This document shows positions 1-11,700 of a stretch of DNA of 64,000 bases, one piece after another. The position numbers and the translations under genes were made by a program. Origin of the DNA: Asterella californica. Its lineage: Eukaryota; Streptophyta; Marchantiopsida; Marchantiales; Aytoniaceae. The stretch covers positions 9,300,001-9,364,000 of the forward strand of contig JAYKYS010000011.1 of assembly GCA_036924285.1 (NCBI GenBank), read 5' to 3'. Below the pieces are notes generated by a model. That model saw only the letters and a list, made by a program, of their open reading frames with translations, did not search any database and was not told the DNA's origin. The first letter of the stretch is position 1; the number at the start of each line of letters is the position of its first letter.

Positions 1-2004
1 TTGTGAATCACTGAACTTCTATTTGCTGTGGGTCTTCTTCAGCATTCCTAGTGAGTATCTTCAACACTTGACAGATCCGAAAAGTTATCAAGTCGGGAGC
101 CAACACTGCAAGCAATGAACCATCTCCTAACAATAACCAATTCTCGCTTGACTATCTTCTGCTTCTGGTCCTCCACGTGGTCATCTAGCACCTGTGTAAA
201 TAGATATGTGTTCTTCAAATACCACGGTTTTGTGCTCGTAATCGAAGCAGATTCTCTCAATCTCTTGTGTGCAACGTTGAAGAGGAACAGGCCAGAACCA
301 AGGCTGAACTAGAGGTCTTTGATTGTCCTTTGAGATAGTATGAACGATATCCTCTTGTTCATAAAATAAATGATTTCATTAATCTTTTTCTTCTTCTGAG
401 AAATTAGCGTAACATATTGAGATAATATTTTTTTTATTGTCTGAATATGACGTATTGGATCATTATCTATAAGAGAGCCTCGACTCAGTTGTTGCATCTC
501 GTCTTTTGTTTTGTCGTTTGATCTCTGAATATCATTTCAGAGGAATTAAGATAGATGTGCACATCTCGTGATCATGAGAGAAGAAAATGAGCTGTTTGAT
601 GCTTTTCACCGGCTGCTAATATTGATCCGTCAAGAAATGTTTACACCAGACTCGACAATCCAAACTCACGAACGTAGATTTGTATTGTTAACTGAATGTG
701 ATATCACAGAGAGGATGATACGGTTTTGGTTCATTTTTTATAAACTTCTTGAAGTTCCACGTTTCTGTTAGCACTGTCATCTTTGGGATCGTAACTAGAT
801 TCCAGAACACTGATCAGTATGGAAGATGTGAAAGCATTTTGAGGAGACAACGCTTTAGAAAACTTATTGAACATCTGGTAGACAAAATCATGGGTGTGTC
901 CAACCATGAAAAATCCTAGCTTGAAGTTTTTTAAACTCATTGGTTCACCAACATCGCCAAGTAAGCAAACAATATATTGTTTTATTTTCATGAACCTTAC
1001 TGTCAAGTTGCAAATACAAGACTGATGGTAAATCGCCTTCCCAGTAAGGCAAGATACGATGTAGGATAAGGATAAGAGGAAAAATATAACTTTTCATTTG
1101 TTTTGAGACGGAAATAGGAGTAAGGGTTATCTTTTGCCGCAATTCAATGCTTTAATTCTTAGTATATCTTAGCATATGTTAATTTCTATACAGGTTAATT
1201 ATTTTCATATCTGAAAAGAGCTCTAGAAGTTTATCTGGAATTTTTTAATGGATAATGTTAGAAACATTTATCCGAGTTTTCATGAATTTTCTAAAATTTT
1301 AATCCATGAAGTCACGCTTGTGTAAGTTTTGCTAGTTTACACAACAAACTTTGCTTCTAAGATTACATGAGAGTGCTCCTGGACCACCCATACTTCTGTC
1401 CAACCCCAGTTTTTCATTCTAACGGATCAACTTTCACATCCCTTATGATCATGGATAAATTCCAATTAAATATGACATTTTAGTTGCTCGATCCCTCTAG
1501 ATGGTGGTAACAAACGGCCAGCTGTAGAAACGTTCAGACGGAAGGTCACCTGTAATACATAAGAAGTTCAGATCAAAATTCTATTCAACTCACACGCACC
1601 TTACTCACAGTCCAATTTCATTGTATATTTCATTTGAACATGTTCGGTTCTGGTTGTGAGTTTGACTCAAATTATATGCCATGAGTGGAGAGTGTATTCG
1701 TGTTACGTTCCTGTTTCTTTCTGTATAAGGAACGGAATTGAACAATACAGACAGTACAGACCATTATCTAGATTTCAACATAAAATGGAAAGTCTCTCCA
1801 TGGATGAATAACAAATGTTTGTTGATAAAACTCTTACCCTTCAGAGGATAATGTAGCGTGAACCATGTATCTTCTTTTATTATCATGTATAGTTTTTTTG
1901 AAAGTAGGTCTGAGCCCTGGGTTTACTTAGTTTTGTTTTTTTTTGAATCGTCGAGTATCGATCCTCGTTTTAGTGTCTTTTTCGTTTAGTTAACATTTTC
2001 TCTT
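1..2004. other. AT-rich DNA without a recognisable gene
   Basis: No frame in this stretch shows a recognisable protein domain or conserved motif. The open frames are short (under 95 codons), overlap on both strands and lack a gene-like context. I see no tRNA, rRNA or complete element boundary. An exon of a host gene with long introns cannot be excluded by eye. Confidence 0.5.
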
Positions 2005-2250
2005 AACGAATCTACAAAGTGGCATATCAGTTTCTCGAAACTAAACAATGCACTGCTAACTTTTCAACAAAACCTAAACCAAACCTAGATAGTTGCATAT
2101 TTATTTTCTAAAGTTAAACCAAGCCTACAGAGTGGTTTATTAATTTTCTGAACCAGAATCGAACCTAAACAATGGCATATCACCATCAAAACCTAAGCCT
2201 AGCCAAACTGTGGTTTATCTGTTTCAGAGCCTAGACAATGGCGCATTAGG
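2005..2250. repeat. Degenerate tandem repeat, unit about 60 bp
   Basis: About four imperfect units recur, each with a 'cctaaac/agcctaga' core followed by 'aatggcatat' or 'gtggtttat'. Units differ by many substitutions and small indels, so this is an old minisatellite. No coding potential is seen across it. Confidence 0.55.
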
Positions 2251-4276
2251 AAATGATTGATAGTTTAGCCGATATAAGCTACTGGAAATTACAAAAGGAA
2301 AAAAAATAGTTTATGTGTAATGAAAGGCTCTGCCGTGAGTCCCTTCCTGGATGTAAGATGCTCCCCAGACGCGAGGAGCGTCCAACATGCACGGAAAGCA
2401 CTCACGGCCGTCGATATAAAAGAGCATGTGTTATTTGATTTCTCAAATTATTAAATCGAGCATATAGGTATGAATTATTTCAAATACAGAGTGACTACGT
2501 AGTAACTACGTAAGATCACTCACCAAGAAACCGTAAGGACACGATGCCTAATTAGAGGTGTCAAAGCTAAACCCATAAAATAAAAAACGAGAGTAGGGTT
2601 TGAGACCGTAAGTAAAAGGAATCCGAGATGGTAAAAGCGGGAAGAAGCTGGAGAGTACTCAGATTAGGAATTGAAAAGTTACAGGGAGAAAACAAGTAGC
2701 TATGCTTGCAATGGAATTGCGGGCTACATGTTAGAGACTTTCTGGATTTATTATTATTTTTTGGCTTTCACAACGACACGATCCAATTATTCTCACTATT
2801 ATTTTTCACGTTTGGTTTTACGTCACGAGATCAGTTCGTTTTTACTATTTCTTTTCACTTTTCAGTTTCAATCACGACTTCATCCTTCCGTTTCACTACA
2901 TGACAAAAAATTTCCATCTTCTTCGGTTTTCACAATTGGCTTATAGCTATGCTACTACATAGCAATAACCGGATGGCATCCACCATCACGAGTATTCTCG
3001 TGAGAAGCGAACCGGGTACCTCAAGAAGTTCTCTGTTTCTTATCCGGAAAACTTCTCATAAAATTGTTTACGTTGCATCGGAAAACTTCTACGGGTGACC
3101 TTTGATCGCACTAAAAGTTTTGGAAATTAAGAAACCACACTTTACTATACAATAATGTTCTTATAAGGTAAGAATACTTTATTTAATATAAATTTTTCCT
3201 TTTATATTCTCACTAGTAGATGAGCGAACTTGCTCTGATTCGCGGTGATCCACGCTTGACTCAGCAGTGCTTGAGGTTAACCTGTATTCTTTGTATTCTC
3301 AACCGGTTGGAATTCTGAAAACTCGACTTAAAGTTGTACATACCAGGATCTTTTACAGGCAAAAATGATACATGGCAACAAATGATCTGCTATGAAACTG
3401 TAAATGATCGATATAAATATTTTCCTGAGATAATTTCCGGTTCAACAAAAGTTTTACCTCGAGCAATGTGCCCCAAGGTGTCTTTACAAACACTAAACCC
3501 GGAATTCACCGAGGCAAACACAATACTGAATGAAGTAATCGTTTCCATTATGATTTGTTTCAGAAGTAGTTTTCACACTCAATTACACCTCACTGAAGCA
3601 TGTCAATCTAGAAAGAGATTCTCAAAAGTTGACCCGTCCGAATCCCACCCCATGGAGATGGTAACCCGGACCTCATCCACATAAGCTCCAGCTCTGCACA
3701 CTGTAAGTTGTACAGCTGCTTATCAAAATACAGGACTTTCAAGGAGTTTTGCATGGGATTTCATATTTCTAATCGAGAGCCGCTGTAGATTTAGTTCTTC
3801 GATCGCATATGGGACTTGAGAACAACACCCTAGGCGTTTAACATGCAATCCTCGTGGCCAGCGGAGTGAATGATGCTGCGTTCATGTCGACGAGTTCTCC
3901 GTCCCCACACCTCCGTTACACTTTCCGGAGTGCTCCGTAATGGAGAATGTCCTCTCAGTAAATTTCCGTTCCTGACGGAGCAATGATTCATCCGTAGATG
4001 CTCGCCTCGTTGCCCGCGGGCACGTAAAATCCATAAGGGAATATAAAACTTTAATTTCATTTCATTTATGTCCGGAAGGGCTGATCCGTTATGACTATTG
4101 GAACACGGTTCTCATTGAATCCACAACCCGCTCCGAGGTTCTGAGGAATATCTGAAAAGCACCCTTTATCGGAATAATCGGATGGTCACTGTGCCTCACT
4201 TTACCATGTCAGTTTCCTCACGAGGAAGCCTATGCTTCATGTACCACGTCACTCTGGTCGCTTCTTTACCTTCACA
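2251..4276. other. Unassigned intergenic DNA
   Basis: Only short frames without similarity to known domains are seen. Around 3890-3990 several short palindromic words built on 'ctccg/cggag' occur close together. A 116-codon plus-strand frame at 3334-3684 has no recognisable motif and I do not call it a gene. Confidence 0.45.
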
Positions 4277-4426
4277 TGCGTTTCTAGGTTAGCGGGGCTT
4301 AGCCCCGATGTTCTTCCCTTCGGGGTGGTTGTTGCTTGGCCCTTCGGGTCCTTCATTCCCTTGTGAGGCTTGATGGGGTCTTCCCATCCGTTTGCTATTC
4401 ATTGGGTGCGTTTTCTAGGTTAGCGG
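4277..4426 (+). repeat. GC-rich hairpin cluster between direct repeats
   Basis: A GC-rich island in AT-rich DNA. It contains a 6-bp-stem hairpin (cggggc-tta-gccccg, 4293-4307) and two short 'ccc-ttc-ggg' hairpins (near 4316-4325 and 4340-4350). The block is flanked by direct copies of tgcgttt(t)ctaggttagcgg at 4277-4295 and 4407-4426. It could be a small mobile or organelle-derived repeat; function is unknown. Confidence 0.6.
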
Positions 4427-6715
4427 CACCATTGGACTACACTACTCGTTTACCACACATGCGACTGTGAATGGCCCGGAATCATCGGCTCCGTTGACGT
4501 TGGGAAATGAGAACGTCAATGTTGTCAGGCAACTGTAAACTACCCCATGAGACAACCTCCGAGACTACGGTAAGGGTTTGCGTCCTTTCTTTTCATCTCA
4601 CGAAAATTTAGAAATTTCATTCATTAGTTACGGGTAGTGCACACTTTCACTGTTACATGTAAGTTCTCTTACAAGTAAACAAGGTGCTACGCTTGCAATA
4701 ACATTTTCAGTATATGTTTTGCTTTAGAACCATGGTATAGAATCAAATAACCTCTCGTTCGTGGAAGAAAGAAAAAATTTCATCGTATTTTTTAACTTTT
4801 ATCTTGTTTCTTGAATTATACAAAATCGACGGTTAGCTATGCTGATGGATGGCAATAAAAAGATCTACAAAAAATCTCATTCAAGCGTGCAGGAAATGAC
4901 ATGCTAGTAATGGAAATCTATTGCAGTCTGCAATAAATATAAATAAATAAATAAATATATACTTACTCATAAAAGACAGTTTGATTCCCTTTGAAAGGAT
5001 AAAAATGAACATGATAAAAACTTTACCCCTTTACTTTTACACGCAGTATTAATCTTTAGTTGGGAGAATGACCCACGATAAAAGGAATTATGAGACCATA
5101 TCACAATGACAATGTCGAAAAGCTTCTTCTCTTGAGCGTAATTAAATTACGGGTGAAACCTATCTACAGTATCCTTTAGCGATCCCCGTGATTAGTACTT
5201 TTGCATGTGTACTTTATTCTTCACGCTCGTATCACTCCGATAAATCTGTAATTTGAAAAGTAGTTCCATGCCATTTCCCTAGTACAGTAATTCAAGCAAA
5301 AGTTGAGATTTGCAAGTACACACACAGTCTGGCCATGTGCAATCATTTGATTATGGTACGATACTACTCCAGCCAAGGAGAAACGGAAAATATATCCACA
5401 CACTGCTCTGCATTAACTTGAGAATAATCAGGACAATCGGGCCAGAAGGTACTTCCTCATGCGGTCTACAGTTCTGAGACTGAGTTTCTCTTCCCCTGTT
5501 CATATCAAAAGGACTTTACTTGCCAAGCCGGTCAGTCTCACAGGCTGAGTGGGTCATTTATCGGCTTGTTACTCTAATAGCATCTCCACCGGAGCACTGT
5601 AACTGCCTCGGCACGGTAAACAATCTCGGTACCCAGTCGCTTTCTTGGTTCTTGGCATGGTTAGTGAGAGAAAATGATAAACGGCAATTTTCCACTGTAT
5701 ATTATATTCATCTCGTGTATCATCCCGGTAAACGTCTATGCTAAAGCTGAAAAGAATGAGGAAACAACGCGTGGCATGAGTTTTGTTTTGAAGAGACTGG
5801 GAACTGGATCTTCCTGGGTTGTTTTCAAGGCTTACTCTCATCGCACGCTTATTCGTTTAACGTTTTTCGGTTTAGTACATTTTGGTATTCGCTTCTTAAC
5901 ATATTTTCGTTTCTCGGCAACAACTATTACCGATTATCGTCCGTATGGAGCTATGTGTGAAACGGACGTTAGCAAGTAACCATCTAGGTTTCTCAGAGAT
6001 AAGATAGAATCATGAAATCACGTGACCATTTAGATTTCTTGGTGATAAGATATAATCAGGGAGTTTAAAGCTACTTAGTGTCACGATAGAATCAGAGAGT
6101 TTAAGACGTCTCGCGTCTAGTCTCTTCCCGCCTTGAGACAGTGAGACTTCATCTCCCTCTCCCTCATTATCACCTTCAAACTCGGACGAACCATGTTTGT
6201 ATTACTAAACGTGTAAAAGCGAACTATTTTATGTGAACATCCGGTTCATTCAGGTCGAAAGTACGTTTTAACGTGAAAGATGTTCGGCTAGTATTTTGTA
6301 ACTTTGGCTACCGAAAAAGTTTTCTCAACTACGAAAAGGAACGGAGGTCGCCGGGATCATAGACGTAACTGGCCGAACAACGAGAAATAGTGCCGATGGG
6401 AGTAGCCCTTCAGTGTTGGGGTGGTGATGATCTAAGGTGAGCTAATTTGCCGTCCTTGTGTTTGGCACGGAGGGCACATTGCACAGATGTGCTAACCTTC
6501 ATGTCACCAAATGTTCTAACGACGACGGTTTCAGGACAAGTGGAGAACACGACAAAATGGATACGAAAAGGATGGGAAGACCTTACCACGCCGAACATAG
6601 GGGAAAAGGAGATAAGAAGGGCCAAGCAACCAACGCCTCGAAGGAGAAAAGATAATCAATGCTAAGTCTAAAAGATAATCAGTGCTAAGTCTCGCAGTCT
6701 ATAATGCAGACTTCC
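4427..6715. other. Unassigned intergenic DNA
   Basis: No recognisable gene. An (AAAT)n-type microsatellite lies near 4935-4962. Plus-strand frames at 5674-5979 (101 codons) and 6447-6665 (72 codons) have no motif or homologue I recognise and overlap equally long antisense frames, so they are not called. Confidence 0.45.
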
Positions 6716-6818
6716 TTGCATTATCACTGCTTCTAAGTTCGGAAGCAGTGATAATGCAATGACAGTTTAATTTAATACCTAACCCTTCCGGCAGGAAGGG
6801 TTAGGTATTAAATTAAAC
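6716..6818 (+). repeat. Twin perfect-hairpin repeat, copy 1
   Basis: Two perfect inverted repeats lie back to back. Hairpin 1 has 18-bp arms at 6716-6733 and 6742-6759 with an 8-nt loop. Hairpin 2 has 25-bp arms at 6765-6789 and 6794-6818 with loop GGCA. The related copy at 63056-63193 keeps the core of hairpin 2 and its loop but has different, still perfectly paired, outer arm bases. The following 100 bp ('tatgggtt', 'ccccgtgtttc') is also shared, so the repeat probably extends to about 6930. It may be a foldback or MITE-like element or a structured RNA locus. Confidence 0.75.
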
Positions 6819-8151
6819 TAAGTATATTTTAGTGTACTAACGAGTGTACATTCCCGGTCTTATATGTTTTGAAGCGCAGCACTCTGGCCAAGCTTTATGG
6901 GTTATTTCCTACTTTCCCCGTGTTTCTAAGCGTTTCCAAAAATAGAAATTAAATAATAAATATTATATTATATATATAAAAATAATATTTTAATATATAT
7001 TCTATATCTGGTGCGTCTGGTACTATTTTCTGTTTGACATGCTCCCGAATGAAATTTTTTTTTGTTTGCATGCAAAGAAGTGAACAATCTGTTAATAAAA
7101 CAGTGCAGTGGACAAAGCTGGCGTTGCAGTCTGGAATGAGAGAGAGAAAAAAATAAATTTTATACGTTTGTCTTTTTCCTCCGCTTTCCTGTTTGTGCAC
7201 TTTGGATGCATATTCTCGCATTCTCTAGTTTTGAATTCGTCTATAGTCTTTAAAATATCAAACATCAATAAATCAAAAATTTATTTACAGTTGATGCACA
7301 AGAGGTGACATTGTTTACTGCAATTATTCTCAACTTTGAAGAACGCGATTTTAGATATAACTTCGAGATGAATTAAAAAATATCAAAATATAAATAGACG
7401 GGAAAGTTTTCCCTCCTCTAAGTTTGAAAGGCAACAAGAAGAATCTTCACGAGAATCTCCCGTGAATTTCAATGCGGCTGCCCTGAAGTTTGGATTTATT
7501 ATTATATTTACTACAATTTACATTAAATATATATAGTTTTAATGCGACGCAGAAAACGGTTTCTTGACTTGGTGCTTTTAACACGCCGTTCTTTGTGCCG
7601 AAATTACTTCACGTGAAAACTTCCAGGGCAGAATACTGATATCCGATCTTGACACCCCCTAATATTATAGCGCGTCGAAATTCTCCATCTTTATCCCCGT
7701 CTGATATGTTGTCGACAATTTGTAATGTTACCAGGTGAAGATTCGACCACTCTACTCCAGAGTCTTATCGGTCAATATCTGTTTCCCGGTTTGCGCCATC
7801 AGGTCTGTTTCCGACTGATACTGATTTTAAATTCCGGTAACGTTTTCCTTTTGTTTACGCTTTTCTCCAGGAGGTTTTTATGGCGATGATCTGCTGCAGA
7901 TCCAGGAAACGAGAGTTACAGTTACTTTTACGGTTGGAAAAGTAAAAGAACCGGTCCAGGGACGAAGGTCGAGAAAGGTGTTGGTCGGTTGAGATCCGTC
8001 ATCCACTGAACCCCCAACCTTTGTTTTGTGTCCCTCGTGTTAGATGTCCCAGAGGCTCAGAGCGTTGCTCTTTCCCGCAAATAAACCAATATATGAATTA
8101 ATTAATATAGAAAAGCCAGGCCGAGGCGCGGATCGTTCGAAAGAGAGTGCT
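6819..8151. other. AT-rich DNA between hairpin repeat and copia element
   Basis: Very AT-rich near 6945-7010. No protein domain is recognised. The segment ends at the 5-bp target-site duplication ggctg (8152-8156) of the copia element. Confidence 0.45.
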
Positions 8152-8156
8152 GGCTG

Positions 8157-8389
8157 TGTTCACCAAACGAAATGAATAGTCCCTTCTGTTGAAGAGATAT
8201 CAGTAAAGGAATAAGTAGACTCATCATCTCCCAAGAGGGGTTGTTATATACTCTAACCTATGGACAAGAAGTTAGTCACTAGTCAGTCATTAGTCATAGA
8301 TCTGTGCTGTAGATGTGTCTATAAAGATGACTATAGATGTGACTAAAGAGGGACTATAGAGATTAATATACTAGACATTATTTTTAACA
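8157..8389 (-). repeat. 3' LTR of copia-1
   Basis: On the minus strand it runs from TGTTAAAA to GTGAACA and matches the 5' LTR at 13016-13255. The left flank is the ggctg duplication. The purine-rich 'aagagatgg' lies immediately upstream in element orientation. Confidence 0.92.
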
Positions 8390-8399
8390 CCATCTCTTA

Positions 8400-8980
8400 A
8401 TGTCAGTGGTACTAAATATACACCAAGTTAAAGTCTCAATTTTTAAAACTTGTATGAAGACAAAGACGTGGTGAATATATCAGCAGTTTGGTCATCAGTT
8501 GTTACCTACTGAGTAACAACCTCTCCTGAAATTATTTTCTCTCTGATGAAGTGGACTTGCACTTCAATGTGTTTTGTTCTAGCATGGTGCATTGGGTTTT
8601 TCGTCAATGCTATTGCACTCATGCTATCCGTCCATATTACTGTTGGAGTGTCTTGGTTGACACCTACATCCTCCAACATCCATCTTAGCCAAATGACATC
8701 TCGTGCTGCATTACACAGGTTACTATATTCTGCTTCAGAGGAGGATAAAGCAATAGTTGGCTGTTTTTACACTGCCAAGTGATGGCATCTCCTCCTAGAA
8801 AATCCGGACATTGATTTACGATCTGTAGAATCGGCTGTCCAATCAGCATCTATAAACCCAACAAGTCCAAGTGACTTATCTGAGCTATATTTGAACCCAT
8901 AGCTGGTAGTTCTCCTGAGGTAGCGCAAAATTCTCTTTGCTGCCCTCATATGCATTATTGTGAGAGACTCCATATTCTGA
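8400..8980 (-). pseudogene. copia-1 RNase H domain
   Basis: This is the C-terminal RNase H of the copia polyprotein, which removes RNA from the RNA:DNA hybrid. On the minus strand one sees the DADW motif (8973-8767 frame), then a frame with SSSEAEY, a WTDS motif and the usual HARTKHIEV segment down to about 8500. These supply the expected acidic residues. The reading frame changes near 8770 and is followed by stops before the 3' LTR, so the domain is not expressed intact. The open plus-strand frame at 8546-8782 is a shadow. Confidence 0.88.
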
Positions 8981-9102
8981 CTGAGTTTGCTGACTGCATA
9001 TGAAATATCTGGTCTTGTAGGGGCAGCTAAGTAAATTAACTTCCCGATCAGCTTCCTGAACTCTGTTGCATCTGCACGCTCATTAGCAACAGAAGAACTT
9101 TG

Positions 9103-9801
9103 TCACTCCTTCGAGATAATCATAGGAGTAGGCGCAGGCTTGCACTTCTCCATCTGAAAATCCTGAAGTATACTTTCTCTGTATCTTGCTTGAGTGAGGT
9201 ATAACATTTCGTTGTCTTCCAGAAACTGAACTCCAAGACAAAAGTTGAGGAGTCCTAAATCCTTCATATCAAACTCTTGCTGTAAAGCTTGCTGAATCTT
9301 CTGTACTCTTCCTTGATTACTTCCGGATATTATCATGTCATCCACGTGCAGTAACAGTAACACAATACCTTGAGAAGTAATCAAAACATAGAAGTTTGGA
9401 TCACCTCTAGTAGGAGAGAAACCTTGCTGTTTCAAGAAGGTGTCGATTCTTGTGTACCAAGCTCTTGGAGCTTGTTTGAGACCATACAATGCTTTATGCA
9501 GCTTGCATACTAATTGTTCACCTCCTTTACGAACAAATCCAGGTGGTTGCTGCAAGTAGATATCTTCTTGAAGAATCTCATTAAGAAATGCATTCTTAAC
9601 ATCCATTTGTAGACATTTCGAACCATGTAGTTTTGCAAGAGCACAATGAACTCGAATGGAGTTAAGTTTTACCACAAGTGTGAAGGTCTCTTGAAAATCT
9701 TCTCCTGCAGTCTGCAAGTAACCTTTTGCAACAAGGCGAGCCTTGTATCTCTCAATAAATCCATCCGCATGTCTCGATCTTATAAACCCACTTACAGCCA
9801 A
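9103..9801 (-). pseudogene. copia-1 reverse transcriptase
   Basis: A 232-codon minus-strand frame carries copia-type reverse transcriptase motifs in order: RLVAKGY, QMDVKNAFLNE, QPPGF, LYGLKQAPRAWY, and the active-site box, which reads HVDD where YVDD is usual, followed by LGVQFL. Both catalytic aspartates remain, but the Tyr-to-His change and the frame breaks on both sides mark it as non-functional. It copies element RNA into cDNA in virus-like particles in intact relatives. The start is an internal Met, not a true gene start. Confidence 0.93.
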
Positions 9802-9835
9802 GTGCTTTCCTGTTTGATGGAAGAGGTACTAGGGT

Positions 9836-11040
9836 CTAGATTGCATTTTTGAGTAATGCATCATATTCTTCCTTCATTGCACGTCTCCATTGATCTTTGC
9901 TGAAAACCTCCTGGAATGAAATAGTTTCTCCATCACCTTGAGCTTCAGCCATGAGAATATAATCCTCTAGCCTTGCAAGAACCTTCCTTGTTCTGATATG
10001 TCTCCTTGGTTGAGCAGCAAGATTCGAATCTGGAGTAGTCTGGTGTATGAGAGGCGAATCTGCTGTAGTTGGACCTGATTCATTAAGTTCAACTTGTGTA
10101 GGTGGCGGTTCTAGCTGAGCTTCTTCTTCTTCTTCATTATCTGAAGTAGATGTGTGGACAGAGAGGTGTGGCAGGTCAGAAAGATGGTGCTGTGAATTTT
10201 GAGACGGAGGGACCTCTAAAAACACTACATCTCGACTGATGATAATCTTTCTTGCAGCACTCAAGAGCCTATATCCTTTTTCTCTTGCTGGATATCCTAT
10301 GAATGTACAGATCTGAGATCTATCATCTAACTTTTGGAGTAATTGTTGAGGAGTTCTAGCATATGCTTTACATCCAAAAATTTGTAGGCTAGAGAGGTCT
10401 GGTTTCTTCCCTGTGAAAGCTTCGAATGGAGTTTTGTTGTTCACAACATTTGTTGGACTTCTGTTAAGAAGGTAAACCGCAGTATTCACAGCTTCAGCCC
10501 AAAGGTCTTTTGGAATATCTTGCTCAAGGAGAAGACTTCTTGTCATCTCCATGACAGTTCTGTTCTTCCGTTCAACTACTCCATTTTGCTGAGGTGTGTA
10601 AGTCGTAGTCAACTGCCGTAGGATCTCCTTCTCAACAAAAAAATTATCAGCAGCCTTGGAAGTGAACTCTCCTCCTCTATCACTTCACAGACTCTTCACT
10701 AGCTGTCCAGTTTGTCTTTCCATCATGTTAACAAACTGTTGAAGATGCGAGAGTACTTCAGACTTTCTTAACAAGAAGAAAACCCAAATACATCTCGAGA
10801 AGTCATCAACAACTAGCATGAAGTACTTAGAACCTCCAAGTGAAATTGTCTCAGTAGGTCCACAGAGATCTGTATCTAACAGCTGAAGGATCTCTGTTGC
10901 TCATGTTGCAGTAGATTTGAAGAACTTCCTTCGAGCCTGCTTAGACTTGAGATAAAATTCACACAGAGTATTAACAGAGACTATTTGGAAACACCAAAGG
11001 CCAAATCCTCATGAAACAACTTATGCATTTTCTTATAGTG
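9836..11040 (-). pseudogene. copia-1 integrase (catalytic core and C-terminal part)
   Basis: Integrase inserts the cDNA into the genome. On the minus strand a DRGGEF motif (second catalytic Asp, near 10670) is followed by PQQNGVVERKNRT (catalytic Glu, near 10590), then the copia C-terminal segment ending before RT. A stop lies a few codons before the DRGGEF motif and other breaks occur upstream. Acid-rich low-complexity sequence near 10110-10140 is the usual linker between integrase and RT. Confidence 0.9.
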
Positions 11041-11088
11041 TAAGTGTCCAAGTCAAAGATGCCATAATTGACTCGTATTTGTTACAGC

Positions 11089-11300
11089 CAGTGTTCAGGA
11101 AGGTTTTTATCAAAAATCAGTACATTTCCGGTGGATGGAAGAGAAATTTCAGAAATCTTACATTTTCACCGGAAATTTTGTCTAGTTTCCACTAAAATCT
11201 CAATTTTTCTTCCCAGAAATTTTCCGGCAGATTTGGGTCAAGACCGGTAATGTCGATTTTGAACCGGAAATGACACAACGTAACGCCGGCACTCCCCGAA
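11089..11300. mobile_element. 212-bp insertion inside copia-1
   Basis: Copia coding similarity breaks after an AAVTN peptide and resumes at another AVTN about 220 bp further in element orientation. The break is flanked by a 13-bp direct repeat tatt(t/g)gttacagc at 11076-11088 and 11301-11313, one mismatch. The insert is rich in 'ttttccgg/ccggaaat' words in both orientations. It has no coding capacity. A SINE or MITE-type non-autonomous element is likely; the family is not recognised. Confidence 0.8.
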
Positions 11301-11313
11301 TATTGGTTACAGC

Positions 11314-11700
11314 AGCTAGAACTGAATCAACCAAAGATAAGGCTTGTAACTCATACAAGTGGTCAACCTTCAGCCCTGTAGCTACCACAGATCCTTGGTC
11401 GAGAACGAAACATCTTTGTGCATCAAAAGATAATTGAAATCCATTTGCAGCAAGTTTACCAACACTCAAAAGATTGTGCACCACACCAGGTACAAACCAA
11501 ACACCTCCAATGGTTCTGATCTGAAGTTAGTTTAATACGGATGTTACCTTCCCCTTGGACTTGATATCCCTTATCATCGCCCAGTCGTATCTCAGATCCA
11601 TTCAAAGGATGAAAATCTTGAAACCACTCTTTCTTTGATGTGATATGAATCGATGCTCCAGAATCAATCCACCATTGTTGGTCATGAGCATCTGTTTACA
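11314..11700 (-). pseudogene. copia-1 aspartic protease and GAG-pre-integrase segment
   Basis: The protease active-site triplet appears as WWIDSGAS on the minus strand near 11650-11680, followed by EWF and further plant-copia landmarks, and then by the VHNLLSVGKL and FVLD segment typical of the end of protease and start of GAG-pre-integrase. Frames change between these parts. In intact relatives the protease cuts the polyprotein. Confidence 0.85.

Noticed and set aside
5674..5979. 101-codon plus-strand frame with hydrophobic start
   Set aside because: An overlapping antisense frame of similar size exists, and no motif, signal context or second copy supports it.
6765..6818. Telomere-like word 'cctaaccctt' in the hairpin arms
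   Set aside because: It occurs once per arm and is not tandem; no telomeric array is present.
8546..8782. 78-codon plus-strand frame
   Set aside because: It is the shadow of the minus-strand copia-1 RNase H.
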